Source: Aliidiomarina iranensis (GTDB lineage Bacteria; Pseudomonadota; Gammaproteobacteria; Enterobacterales; Alteromonadaceae). Taken from it: a DNA stretch of 64,000 nucleotides. This document shows positions 9,168-17,355 of this stretch, in pieces. Position 1 is the first letter of the stretch. Each line of letters opens with the position of its first letter. The stretch is from positions 434,001-498,000 of the forward strand of contig NZ_PIPJ01000002.1 in assembly GCF_003987135.1 (NCBI RefSeq). The letters are read 5' to 3'. Both the position numbers and the translations under genes were made by a program. The notes under the pieces are model-generated. The model saw nothing but the letters and a program-made list of their open reading frames with translations. It made no database searches and was not told the DNA's origin.

Positions 9168-10325
9168 CTACAGCAGTTCAGCCGAGCCTTCAGCCAAAAT
9201 ACGGCGAGCAATAATTAAACGCATAATTTCATTTGTGCCTTCTAGAATTTGATGCACACGCACATCACGAACATGGCGTTCTAGTGGATATTCTTTGATG
9301 TAACCATAACCACCGTGAATTTGTAGCGCTTCATTACATACTTGGAAGCCGATATCAGTGGCAAAACGCTTGGCCATGGCACAATAGGTTGTTTTATCAC
9401 TATCGTTTTCATCTACTTTAAACGCCGCCAAACGCACCATTTGCCGCGCTGCAACCAGTTCAGTAGCCATATCCGCCAACTTAAACTGCATCGCTTGGAA
9501 GGCCGCTAACGGCTTTCCAAATTGGCTGCGCTCATGCATGTAATCGCGGGCCGTATTCAACGCGGCTTGCGCCGTACCAACTGAACAAACCGCAATGTTG
9601 ATGCGGCCGCCATCAAGGCCCATCATGGCAAACTTAAAGCCTTCGCCCTCTTCACCGAGCAAGTAATCGGCTGGAATACGCACATCTTCAAAGGTTACTA
9701 AGCGGGTTGGCTGCGCATTCCAGCCCATTTTCTCTTCCGCTTTACCGTAATGAATGCCTTTTGCATCCGCTGGTACCACAAATGCCGAAATACCTTTGGC
9801 ACCCTCACCACCGGTGCGAGCCATAACTACGAGTACATCGGTTGAGCCGGCCCCGGAAATAAACATCTTTGAGCCGTTCAACACATATTCATCGCCATCT
9901 TTTTTAGCAGATGTCCGCAAGTTGGCTGCATCGGAGCCTGAGCCCGGCTCAGTTAAACAATAGGAACCAAGTTTTTCACCGGTTACCAAGCCACTGCAGA
10001 ATTCTTCCGCAATCTCTGGCTTGGCAAATTCGCCGATCATCCAGCTCACCATGTTGTGGATCGTCATCATCGCAGTGGTAGCGGTGCAGCCCATGGCGAG
10101 TTGTTCAAAAATAAGTGCGGAATCAAGGCGTGACATCCCAAAACCACCGGCTTTTTCAGGGGTATACATGCCCATAAAGCCCATTTCGCCAGCTTTGCGA
10201 AATACTTCGATAGGAAAGTGATGCTCGGCATCCCATTTGGCTGCAAACGGCGCCATTTCTTTTTCTGCAAAAGCACGCGCTGTATCAGCGAATGCTTGTT
10301 GATCGTCGGTTAGATTAAAATTCAC
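9168..10325 (-). CDS. Acyl-CoA dehydrogenase (probable isobutyryl-CoA dehydrogenase)
   Basis: A 385-residue FAD enzyme of the acyl-CoA dehydrogenase family. The family signatures CLTEPGSGSDAA (about residues 133-144) and the C-terminal QIHGGYGYIKEYPLERHVRDVR are present. The catalytic glutamate lies in ILEGTNEIMR. The position directly downstream of mmsA and before the HIBYL-CoA hydrolase argues that it oxidises isobutyryl-CoA to methacrylyl-CoA, although a broader short/branched-chain substrate range is possible. It is separated from mmsA by 16 bases, so the two are co-transcribed. Confidence 0.92.
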   Translation of the reverse strand: MNFNLTDDQQAFADTARAFAEKEMAPFAAKWDAEHHFPIEVFRKAGEMGFMGMYTPEKAGGFGMSRLDSALIFEQLAMGCTATTAMMTIHNMVSWMIGEFAKPEIAEEFCSGLVTGEKLGSYCLTEPGSGSDAANLRTSAKKDGDEYVLNGSKMFISGAGSTDVLVVMARTGGEGAKGISAFVVPADAKGIHYGKAEEKMGWNAQPTRLVTFEDVRIPADYLLGEEGEGFKFAMMGLDGGRINIAVCSVGTAQAALNTARDYMHERSQFGKPLAAFQAMQFKLADMATELVAARQMVRLAAFKVDENDSDKTTYCAMAKRFATDIGFQVCNEALQIHGGYGYIKEYPLERHVRDVRVHQILEGTNEIMRLIIARRILAEGSAELL

Positions 10326-10341
10326 AACAATATCTCCCGAA

Positions 10342-11838
10342 TTACTGCAGTTTAATGGTCATGTTAGGGCCATTATCAATTTCGCTTTCTGGCCAACGAG
10401 CAGTAATAGTTTTAGTTTCAGAGTAAAAACGAATCGCTTGCTTACCGTAAGCGTGCAAATCACCAAAGAATGAGTTTTTCCAACCGGTAAACGAGAAGAA
10501 AGGCAATGGCACAGGAATTGGAATGTTAATGCCTACTTGGCCTACTTCTACTTCGTGTTGGTATTTACGCGCCGCAGCACCGTTTGCCGTGAAGATTGAA
10601 GTACCGTTACCAAATGGGTTGGCATTCACTAAGGCAATTGCTTCTTCTAATGTATCTACTTCTACTGCACATAACACTGGGCCGAAGATTTCTTCTTGAT
10701 AGATCTTCATATCCGCCGTTACTTTGCTGAAGAACGTAGGGCCAACCCAGTTACCGTCAGGGTATCCTTCCACAACACACTGCGTGCCATCTACTAAGCA
10801 TTCGGCACCTTCTTTTTTGCCTTGCTCAATCATAGAAACCACACGCTGCTTGGCTTGCGGGCTAATGAGCGGGCCATAAGCCGCATCTTTATTATCCCAA
10901 GCGCCTGGCTGAACTTTAGCAAGTTGCTCAGCTAATTCTGGAATCCATTCTTTCGATTTACCCACAAATACCGCTACTGAAATCGCCATACAACGTTGGC
11001 CAGCGGCACCTACTGAAGCACCCACTAGGTTGTTGATTACCGTTTGCTTGTTCGAATCAGGCATAATCACGCTATGGTTTTTCGCACCCGCAAAGGCTTG
11101 TACACGTTTTAAATGCTCAGTGCCTGTGCGGTAAATATACTCAGCTACCGGCACAGAGCCCACAAACGAAAGTGCTTTTACTTCTGGGTCACGAAGCAGA
11201 ATATCAACCTGTTCTTTGCCGCCATGAATAACTTGCAACACACCTTTAGGCGCACCGGCTTGTTCAAACAATTCAACCAAGCGCGTTGGTGTTAACGGAT
11301 CTTGTTCAGAAGGCTTCAAAATGAAAGTGTTACCGCAAGCAATGGCCATTGGGAACATCCAAAGTGGAATCATCGCTGGGAAGTTAAACGGCGTAATACC
11401 CGCACACACACCGAGCGGCTGCACATAACTGTAGGTATCGATACCACGTGCCACGTTTTCAGCAGTTTCACCCATCATTAATGAGGGAATATTCGCAGCT
11501 TGTTCCACTACTTCAATGCCACGCCATACATCACCTTTGGCATCTTCAAAGGTTTTTCCGGTTTCCTTAGCAAGAATTTCGCCAAGCTCATCATGATGTT
11601 CTTTCAACAACGCCTGATAGCGCATCATTACGCGCGCACGCTCAGATACCGGTACTTCGCGCCAGGTTTTAAAGGCTTCTTTTGCACTGGCAATGGCCCG
11701 AGCAACTTCTGCTGGCGTGGCACATGGAGCCTCGGCAATCACTTCTTGAGTTGCTGGGTTAGTTACGGGTATGTATTGAGTTGTTTCTGATTCAACAAAC
11801 TCACCGCCAATGAACAATTTAACTCGATTAATACTCAT
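10342..11838 (-). CDS. mmsA: CoA-acylating methylmalonate-semialdehyde dehydrogenase
   Basis: Converts methylmalonate semialdehyde to propionyl-CoA, with NAD and CoA, closing the valine pathway. The 498-residue aldehyde dehydrogenase fold has [17 protein letters not shown], the NAD loop [22 protein letters not shown] and the catalytic Cys in [11 protein letters not shown] (about residue 287), all typical of MmsA rather than of general ALDHs. It is the first gene of the minus-strand cluster and is divergent from the AraC regulator at 12048 across a 209-base gap that must hold both promoters. Confidence 0.96.
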   Translation of the reverse strand: MSINRVKLFIGGEFVESETTQYIPVTNPATQEVIAEAPCATPAEVARAIASAKEAFKTWREVPVSERARVMMRYQALLKEHHDELGEILAKETGKTFEDAKGDVWRGIEVVEQAANIPSLMMGETAENVARGIDTYSYVQPLGVCAGITPFNFPAMIPLWMFPMAIACGNTFILKPSEQDPLTPTRLVELFEQAGAPKGVLQVIHGGKEQVDILLRDPEVKALSFVGSVPVAEYIYRTGTEHLKRVQAFAGAKNHSVIMPDSNKQTVINNLVGASVGAAGQRCMAISVAVFVGKSKEWIPELAEQLAKVQPGAWDNKDAAYGPLISPQAKQRVVSMIEQGKKEGAECLVDGTQCVVEGYPDGNWVGPTFFSKVTADMKIYQEEIFGPVLCAVEVDTLEEAIALVNANPFGNGTSIFTANGAAARKYQHEVEVGQVGINIPIPVPLPFFSFTGWKNSFFGDLHAYGKQAIRFYSETKTITARWPESEIDNGPNMTIKLQ

Positions 11839-12047
11839 TATTATCCTCTCAAAACCTATGCATCGTGGACACCATGCATGTAAATACTATGCAGATATAC
11901 GAAAATACACCGCTAGTGGTTGTGCCTATCGTTAGAATACGCATTTTTTACTTGTGCCGCATTAGAACAAAATCCAGTTAACTTTAGAATCGATAAAATT
12001 GGCGCTATAATGGATTATATTGTTATTTGCGATGAGCACACAGATCT

Positions 12048-13028
12048 ATGAGTCAACCCTCTGATTGGCCCCTGCCGGCTGGCAGTTCTCGGTTAATTAT
12101 TCCCCATGCGGTAAACCAGCAACTTGCTCGGCATCCACTGAGCTCAGGGCTTTATCCTGTTGCCTATGGCCACTATTTGGAGGCAAAAGACCACCGCGTT
12201 CGGCGAACCGCACACACCGACCATTTGCTTATTTTCTGCCATGCCGGACGGGGGTTTTACCGCACGGATAATGACCAAGGCACAATTAACGCCGGCCAGG
12301 TTTTATTTTTACGGCAAGATATTGCCCACAGTTACCACAGCGATCCGGAAAGCCCATGGAGTATTTATTGGGCGCATTTTGCCGGTTCTGAAGCCGAAGA
12401 ATTCATGGATTATATTGGGATTAAAACACAACTTCAGCAAGCGCCGGTAATTACCCTACGCCGCTGGCAATCATTACTGCCCGATGTTACTGATCTATTG
12501 AACCTACAGCATCAACGCCTCACGTTCGAACGGGCTATGCTCGCAACAGCCATACTGCGTAAATTACTCGCGCAATTGCCGCTGCTCATACGCGATCCTG
12601 ATAAAATCGATGCGGGCTTTAGTTTAACTGCGTTAGATCGGTTTATGCGAGATAATAGCCATCGCAGCCTTGGTTTAAATGATTTTGCTGAATTTTCCGG
12701 TTTATCACGCTATTACTTCAGCAAGAAATTTCGCGAACTTACCGGCGGACCACCCTTGCGTTATTTTAACGAAATGAAAATCATGGCAGCGCAGCGCATG
12801 CTAGAACAAACAAATGCAAGTGTTCGCCAAGTAGCGCTCGCATTTGGCTTTGATGATCCGTATTATTTTTCTCGGTTATTTAAAAAAATTAGTGGTTGTT
12901 CGCCACAAATATATCGAGAGCGTTTTCTGGCTGCCGAAAACCCCGAGCAAGCAAAACTTACAAATGCTAAGAATGAACGAAACTTGAGCCAAGTGGCTGC
13001 CACTCATGAGGAAAACACGGATTTATGA
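12048..13028 (+). CDS. AraC-family transcriptional regulator (probable MmsR)
   Basis: 326 residues: an N-terminal cupin ligand-binding half (with FCHAGRGFYRT and the INAGQVLFLRQDIAHSY segment, about residues 63-105) and a C-terminal pair of AraC helix-turn-helices (LNDFAEFSGLSRYYFSKKFRELTGG and VRQVALAFGFDDPYYFSRLFKK, each shortened here to its core). It is divergent from mmsA. In Pseudomonas aeruginosa an AraC-type protein, MmsR, activates mmsAB from the same arrangement, so the same role is inferred. Its stop overlaps the start of the DUF1289 gene (ATGA). Confidence 0.88.
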   Translation: MSQPSDWPLPAGSSRLIIPHAVNQQLARHPLSSGLYPVAYGHYLEAKDHRVRRTAHTDHLLIFCHAGRGFYRTDNDQGTINAGQVLFLRQDIAHSYHSDPESPWSIYWAHFAGSEAEEFMDYIGIKTQLQQAPVITLRRWQSLLPDVTDLLNLQHQRLTFERAMLATAILRKLLAQLPLLIRDPDKIDAGFSLTALDRFMRDNSHRSLGLNDFAEFSGLSRYYFSKKFRELTGGPPLRYFNEMKIMAAQRMLEQTNASVRQVALAFGFDDPYYFSRLFKKISGCSPQIYRERFLAAENPEQAKLTNAKNERNLSQVAATHEENTDL

Positions 13029-13300
13029 GTTTAAACCAACTGGAAATGTTTGAGCTACCCAACCCCTGTGTTGGCGTATGTGAATCAGGCCCTCGCGGTT
13101 ACTGCCGAGGTTGCTTGCGTTCTCGTGATGAGCGTTTTCAATGGTATGAGAAACCGGAAGCCGAGCGTGCGAATATTTTAAAACTCATTGCTGGCCGGCA
13201 GAAACGCCGAGAACTGTTTTTGCGGCAGCAAGCGCAATTAGAGAAGGATGAACAAGAAGGGCGAACTGAACCGAAGCAGAACCAACTCGACCTACTCTAA
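13025..13300 (+). CDS. DUF1289 domain protein
   Basis: A 91-residue cytoplasmic protein. The N-terminal half holds the DUF1289 core NPCVGVCESGPRGYCRGCLR, with four cysteines suggestive of metal or iron-sulfur binding, then RDERFQW. The C-terminal half is charged and helix-forming (KRRELFLRQQAQLEKDEQE). The function of the family is unknown. It overlaps the AraC gene by four bases, so both are translated from one message. Confidence 0.88.
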   Translation: MSLNQLEMFELPNPCVGVCESGPRGYCRGCLRSRDERFQWYEKPEAERANILKLIAGRQKRRELFLRQQAQLEKDEQEGRTEPKQNQLDLL

Positions 13301-13419
13301 TTTGCGCTAACTCGCGCCAGCTCGCCTTAACTCAATCTACCTCGCCCTAACTCGCGCCCTTCTTCGAGTTTACCCCAACGGCCTAGTTTGCCCCGTTCAC
13401 GTTAATGAACGCCTCCTGC

Positions 13420-14172
13420 CTAGCGGGTGCGCGCTCGCTGGAGATCTTCCGGTGTATCAATACCGCCAGGTGGTTCGATAATCGCTTCAGCAACATGAAT
13501 GCGCTCACCATACCAAAGCACCCGCAACTGCTCGAGTGATTCCACCTGCTCCAAAGGGCTCGGTTCCCACTCGGCATAACGAGCCACAAATTCTGCACGA
13601 TATGCGTAAATACCAATGTGCCTGCGGTACAGGTGGCTACTTAATTCCAAGTTATCTTTATTTTTTTGGAAGCGCTCACGGTCCCAAGGAATGGCTGCAC
13701 GGCTAAAATACAGCGCATAATTTTTGGCATCAGCAACAACTTTTACCACATTAGGATCAAATAACTCATCTGCGCTTTTCAACGGCACCGCCAAGGTAGC
13801 CATGGGCGCATTCCGCTGGCTAGCTAAGTTTTCCGCAACCTGGCAGATAATTTCCGGCGGAATAAAAGGCTCATCGCCTTGTACGTTTACTACCACCTGT
13901 TCATCGGAAAGTGCTAAGCGATCCACTACTTCAGCAAGCCGTTCCGTGCCTGATTGGTGATCAGGTGAAGTGCGCATTACGCGGCCACCAAAACTTTTTA
14001 CTACTTGCATCACGCGCTCATCATCGGTGGCTACGATCACTTCCGCAGCGCCACTATTTAGTGCACGTTCATACACATGTTGAATCATCGGTTTGCCGTG
14101 GATATCCGCTAATGGCTTGCCCGGCAAACGGGTTGATTGATAACGCGCTGGAATGACAACGGTGAAGCTCAT
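13420..14172 (-). CDS. kdsB: 3-deoxy-manno-octulosonate cytidylyltransferase
   Basis: Activates Kdo as CMP-Kdo for LPS inner-core synthesis. At 250 residues it is the usual length. The N-terminal [19 protein letters not shown] (nucleotide-binding), [17 protein letters not shown] and the C-terminal [14 protein letters not shown] are characteristic. It is the last gene of the comEC-msbA-lpxK-ycaR-kdsB unit; its ATG overlaps the ycaR stop by four bases. Confidence 0.97.
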   Translation of the reverse strand: MSFTVVIPARYQSTRLPGKPLADIHGKPMIQHVYERALNSGAAEVIVATDDERVMQVVKSFGGRVMRTSPDHQSGTERLAEVVDRLALSDEQVVVNVQGDEPFIPPEIICQVAENLASQRNAPMATLAVPLKSADELFDPNVVKVVADAKNYALYFSRAAIPWDRERFQKNKDNLELSSHLYRRHIGIYAYRAEFVARYAEWEPSPLEQVESLEQLRVLWYGERIHVAEAIIEPPGGIDTPEDLQRARTR

Positions 14173-14366
14173 GATTTCAACTGCTCCAATTCAGCCAGGG
14201 TAAGCTCTCGCGCAGCACTAGCCAGCAATGCAGGGATACCCTGCTGCACAGGATAAGCGAGCTGCTCACCACGACATACCAACTCGGTTTTTTCTTCGTT
14301 CCAAACGAGCTTTCCTTTGCATGATGGGCAGGCCAATATTGCCAACATGTTGGTAGGAATATTCAC
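14169..14366 (-). CDS. ycaR: Trm112-family protein (YcaR)
   Basis: A small Trm112-like zinc-ribbon-type protein, 65 residues, with [15 protein letters not shown] near the start, then [18 protein letters not shown] as in YcaR of enterobacteria. I start it at a GTG because GAGGAG lies seven bases before it; a longer frame from an upstream TTG would overlap that ribosome site. Only one CxxC is kept; the second zinc-binding pair of the eukaryotic relatives is reduced to a single Cys. It sits between lpxK and kdsB as in many gammaproteobacteria. Confidence 0.9.
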   Translation of the reverse strand: MNIPTNMLAILACPSCKGKLVWNEEKTELVCRGEQLAYPVQQGIPALLASAARELTLAELEQLKS

Positions 14367-14445
14367 AATGCTACTCCTCAAATATAAAATTTAAACACGC
14401 CTTATACATACCACTAATCTTCATAATCTGATCTTAATGCTGCAT

Positions 14446-15531
14446 TTAACGCTTTGTTTTCGCAAGCGAGATAGTTTTTACCCGATGCAGGAATTCAGCT
14501 TCAAAATCTGCGGAAAAGCGCGCGGCCACTTGCAAATAGTACCAATATGGGCGAGCAAAACTCGCGCACTTAATAGCGTCTTTCTCCGTCATTAATACCA
14601 GTGTTTCATTATCGATGTTGTAAAAATCTTGGGGCTGATATTGGTAGTGATCCGGAAAAACTCGCGTTTCTTGAATGTTGATCTGATGCAGCATGATTAA
14701 ATTAAAAAATCGCTCTGGATTCCCGATCCCTGCAATCGCCAAAACATTTTCGCCGGTGGGCGCTTCTATTTCTTTGTTGTCACTCACCCGAAACCAGCCA
14801 TTGGGCTCAAGCTGCATTGGGATAATGTGTTGTCGGCTTTTTTCTGCAGAAAGCTTCAAGCGCTTGCCGTAAGTTACCGCTTCGTCGGCTTTTGCACCGT
14901 TCACAATCACCCAATCTACTTTACGTAACCGCCGAGCACTTTCCCGCAGCGGCCCTGCTGGCAAACGCCAGCCATTACCTAAGCCGCGCTCACCATCAAC
15001 CACAGCCAATTCAATGTCTCGCCCCAATGCGTAATGCTGTAAGCCATCATCCGCAATAAGTACATCGCACTGGTGTTCGTTTAGTAATAACTGTGCTGCC
15101 TCAGGCCGTTTGGGTGCCACGGCCACCGGCACGCCGCTTAAGCTGGCTAACATTACTGGTTCATCACCGCAGGCTACTGGGTTACTTTGTCCAGTAACTA
15201 ACATAGGAAAAGGCCCAACACCACCGTAGCCACGGCTAATAATCCCAGGCCGATATCCAGCTCGTTGCAACATTGCCACTAAGCCCAGCACAGTTGGCGT
15301 TTTACCTGTACCACCTACGGTTACATTGCCAACGATAATCATGGGTACCGGCGGCTGCCATGTGCGCTTGAGCTTTAACCAATACATTAACCGCCGAAGT
15401 GCCGCTAACACTCGAAACAGCACGCTAAAGGGTATTAACAACCAAAGTGGCAAGGCTAAACGGGTTTGATACCAGTAGCGCACAAGGGCTTTTTCAAATT
15501 TGCTTTGTTCTGATTTTGCTTTACTGCTCAT
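14446..15531 (-). CDS. lpxK: Tetraacyldisaccharide 4'-kinase
   Basis: Phosphorylates the 4' position of the lipid A precursor at the inner membrane. The 361-residue protein has a hydrophobic N-terminal anchor (ALPLWLLIPFSVLF), then VPMIIVGNVTVGGTGKTP, whose P-loop TVGGTGKT binds ATP, and DVLIADDGLQHYAL, as in LpxK. It lies immediately downstream of msbA, the standard partner, with 25 bases between them. Confidence 0.96.
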   Translation of the reverse strand: MSSKAKSEQSKFEKALVRYWYQTRLALPLWLLIPFSVLFRVLAALRRLMYWLKLKRTWQPPVPMIIVGNVTVGGTGKTPTVLGLVAMLQRAGYRPGIISRGYGGVGPFPMLVTGQSNPVACGDEPVMLASLSGVPVAVAPKRPEAAQLLLNEHQCDVLIADDGLQHYALGRDIELAVVDGERGLGNGWRLPAGPLRESARRLRKVDWVIVNGAKADEAVTYGKRLKLSAEKSRQHIIPMQLEPNGWFRVSDNKEIEAPTGENVLAIAGIGNPERFFNLIMLHQINIQETRVFPDHYQYQPQDFYNIDNETLVLMTEKDAIKCASFARPYWYYLQVAARFSADFEAEFLHRVKTISLAKTKR

Positions 15532-15556
15532 GCCAAACGCTTTCCTTGCTCATGAA

Positions 15557-17299
15557 CTAATCACCAAACTGCATATTATAAAGTTGTGCGTAAGCACCTT
15601 CTTTATCTAATAAATCAGTATGGGTGCCACGCTCCACAATTTTGCCGTGGTCGAGCACAAGAATTTCATCTGCTTTTTCAATCGTTGATAACCGATGCGC
15701 AATTACAAGCGATGTGCGATCTTGTTGCAGATTATCCAAAGCTTTTTGAATATGCCGCTCAGATTCCGTATCCAATGCTGAGGTTGCTTCATCGAGTATC
15801 AATAGCGGCGCATCTCGCAGCAGCGCACGAGCGATGGCAATGCGTTGGCGTTGCCCGCCCGATAGCATCACGCCATTTTCACCCACAATGGTTTCAATAC
15901 CTTGGGGTAGCTCATCAATAAATTCATCGGCATAGGCCAACTTAATCGCCCGTTGAATATCTTCTGGGCTTACTTCACCCCTGCCACCGTAAGCGATATT
16001 GTTAGCAATAGTATCGTTGAACAAGGTTACATTTTGCGACACTACGGCAAATTGGCGGCGGAGCGATTTTAATTCATATTCACGAATATCCACGCCATCA
16101 AGTTCAATTGTGCCGGTTTCGTAATCATAAAAACGCGTAAGCAAATTAGAAATCGTTGATTTTCCGCTACCTGAACGTCCTACGAGGGCTATGGTGTTAC
16201 CGGCAGGTACCGTGAAACTGATATCACTCAACGCCGGCGCATCGGCAGTGCCATATTTAAATGTTAGATTTTTTACGGCTAATTCGCCGCGCACGCGATC
16301 GGTTTTTAAATGGCCAGTGTCTTTTTCTTGCTCCTCATCGAGCACTTTAAAGATACTTGCGGCAGCCGCTAAACCACGTTGAAAATCAGCATTCACGTTG
16401 GTGAGCTGCTTTAACGGCCGCAGCAACATAATCATGGATGTAAGCAAGGTGGTAAAGGCACCAGGTGTAAGCTCTTCAATCATGCTTGGAAAGCTAGCTA
16501 TAAACAACACAGCCGCCAAACTAAGCGATGCAATAAACTGAATAACTGATGTACTTACGGTGCGAATATTGACCAGTTTCATATTCTGCTGGCGGGTAGC
16601 TGTATTCACTGTTTGAAAGCGTTTAGCTTCGTGCTCTTGGCCTTCAAACATCACCACAACTTGATGGCCATTGATCATTTGTTCCGAGGTGGTTGTTACA
16701 TTGCCCATCGCGGTTTGAATCTTGCCGCTGACCTCGCGAAACTTCCGCGAAACAACCGAAACCACTTTACCAATCACTGGGCCGATCAAGAAGAACACTA
16801 ACGAAAGCTGCCAACTATGGTAGATCATAAGGCTCAGCAAGCCGATAACAAAGGCACCTTCGCGAATCATGGTTAAGATAGCACGGCTAGTGGCTTCGGC
16901 AAGCTGTTGGGAATCGTAGGTGATTTTTGAGATTAAATCACCGGTAGATACCTGATCATGATAAGAAACAGGCAAGCGCATTAGGTGTTCAAATATTTGT
17001 TGCCGCATCGTGGTAACAATGTGAAAACCCACGTAGCTCAAAAAATAAGTGGATACAAAGTTAAATACGCCCCGCAACACAAATACAAAAGGCACAAAAA
17101 TCGCACCATACACGAGAATGGTTGAGTTACCGGCACCCAAACCTTGATCAATTAAGGTTTCGATATGGTAGAAAAATAATGTATCTACCCCTGCATAACC
17201 GAGCATACCAATCACCGCCACTACAAAGGGCAACCGATATGGCTTCAAATAAGTAAGCAAGCGGCGAAAATGTTTTTTACGATTTAGTTGTGAATCCAT
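15557..17299 (-). CDS. msbA: Lipid A export ATP-binding/permease protein
   Basis: Flips lipid A-core across the inner membrane. At 580 residues it is a half-transporter: six transmembrane helices in about residues 20-310 (ABC transmembrane domain) and a nucleotide-binding domain with Walker A VGRSGSGKST (about residues 370-379), Q-loop VSQNVTLFND, signature LSGGQRQRIA, Walker B LLILDEATSAL and the switch His in IAHRLST. It works as a homodimer. Its place between comEC and lpxK is conserved in related bacteria. Confidence 0.96.
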   Translation of the reverse strand: MDSQLNRKKHFRRLLTYLKPYRLPFVVAVIGMLGYAGVDTLFFYHIETLIDQGLGAGNSTILVYGAIFVPFVFVLRGVFNFVSTYFLSYVGFHIVTTMRQQIFEHLMRLPVSYHDQVSTGDLISKITYDSQQLAEATSRAILTMIREGAFVIGLLSLMIYHSWQLSLVFFLIGPVIGKVVSVVSRKFREVSGKIQTAMGNVTTTSEQMINGHQVVVMFEGQEHEAKRFQTVNTATRQQNMKLVNIRTVSTSVIQFIASLSLAAVLFIASFPSMIEELTPGAFTTLLTSMIMLLRPLKQLTNVNADFQRGLAAAASIFKVLDEEQEKDTGHLKTDRVRGELAVKNLTFKYGTADAPALSDISFTVPAGNTIALVGRSGSGKSTISNLLTRFYDYETGTIELDGVDIREYELKSLRRQFAVVSQNVTLFNDTIANNIAYGGRGEVSPEDIQRAIKLAYADEFIDELPQGIETIVGENGVMLSGGQRQRIAIARALLRDAPLLILDEATSALDTESERHIQKALDNLQQDRTSLVIAHRLSTIEKADEILVLDHGKIVERGTHTDLLDKEGAYAQLYNMQFGD

Positions 17300-17355
17300 T
17301 GGAATCCATTTATTTGTAAAGACGGCGCATTGTAACCGGAATTTTATTCATTTTC

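Noticed and set aside
10021-10276. Long frames antisense to the acyl-CoA dehydrogenase and other core genes
   Set aside because: They lie opposite clearly conserved genes, have no ribosome sites and are shadows of biased codon use.
13301-13370. Repeated CTAACTCGC-like motifs after the DUF1289 gene
   Set aside because: The copies are irregular in spacing and length, so I do not call an array.
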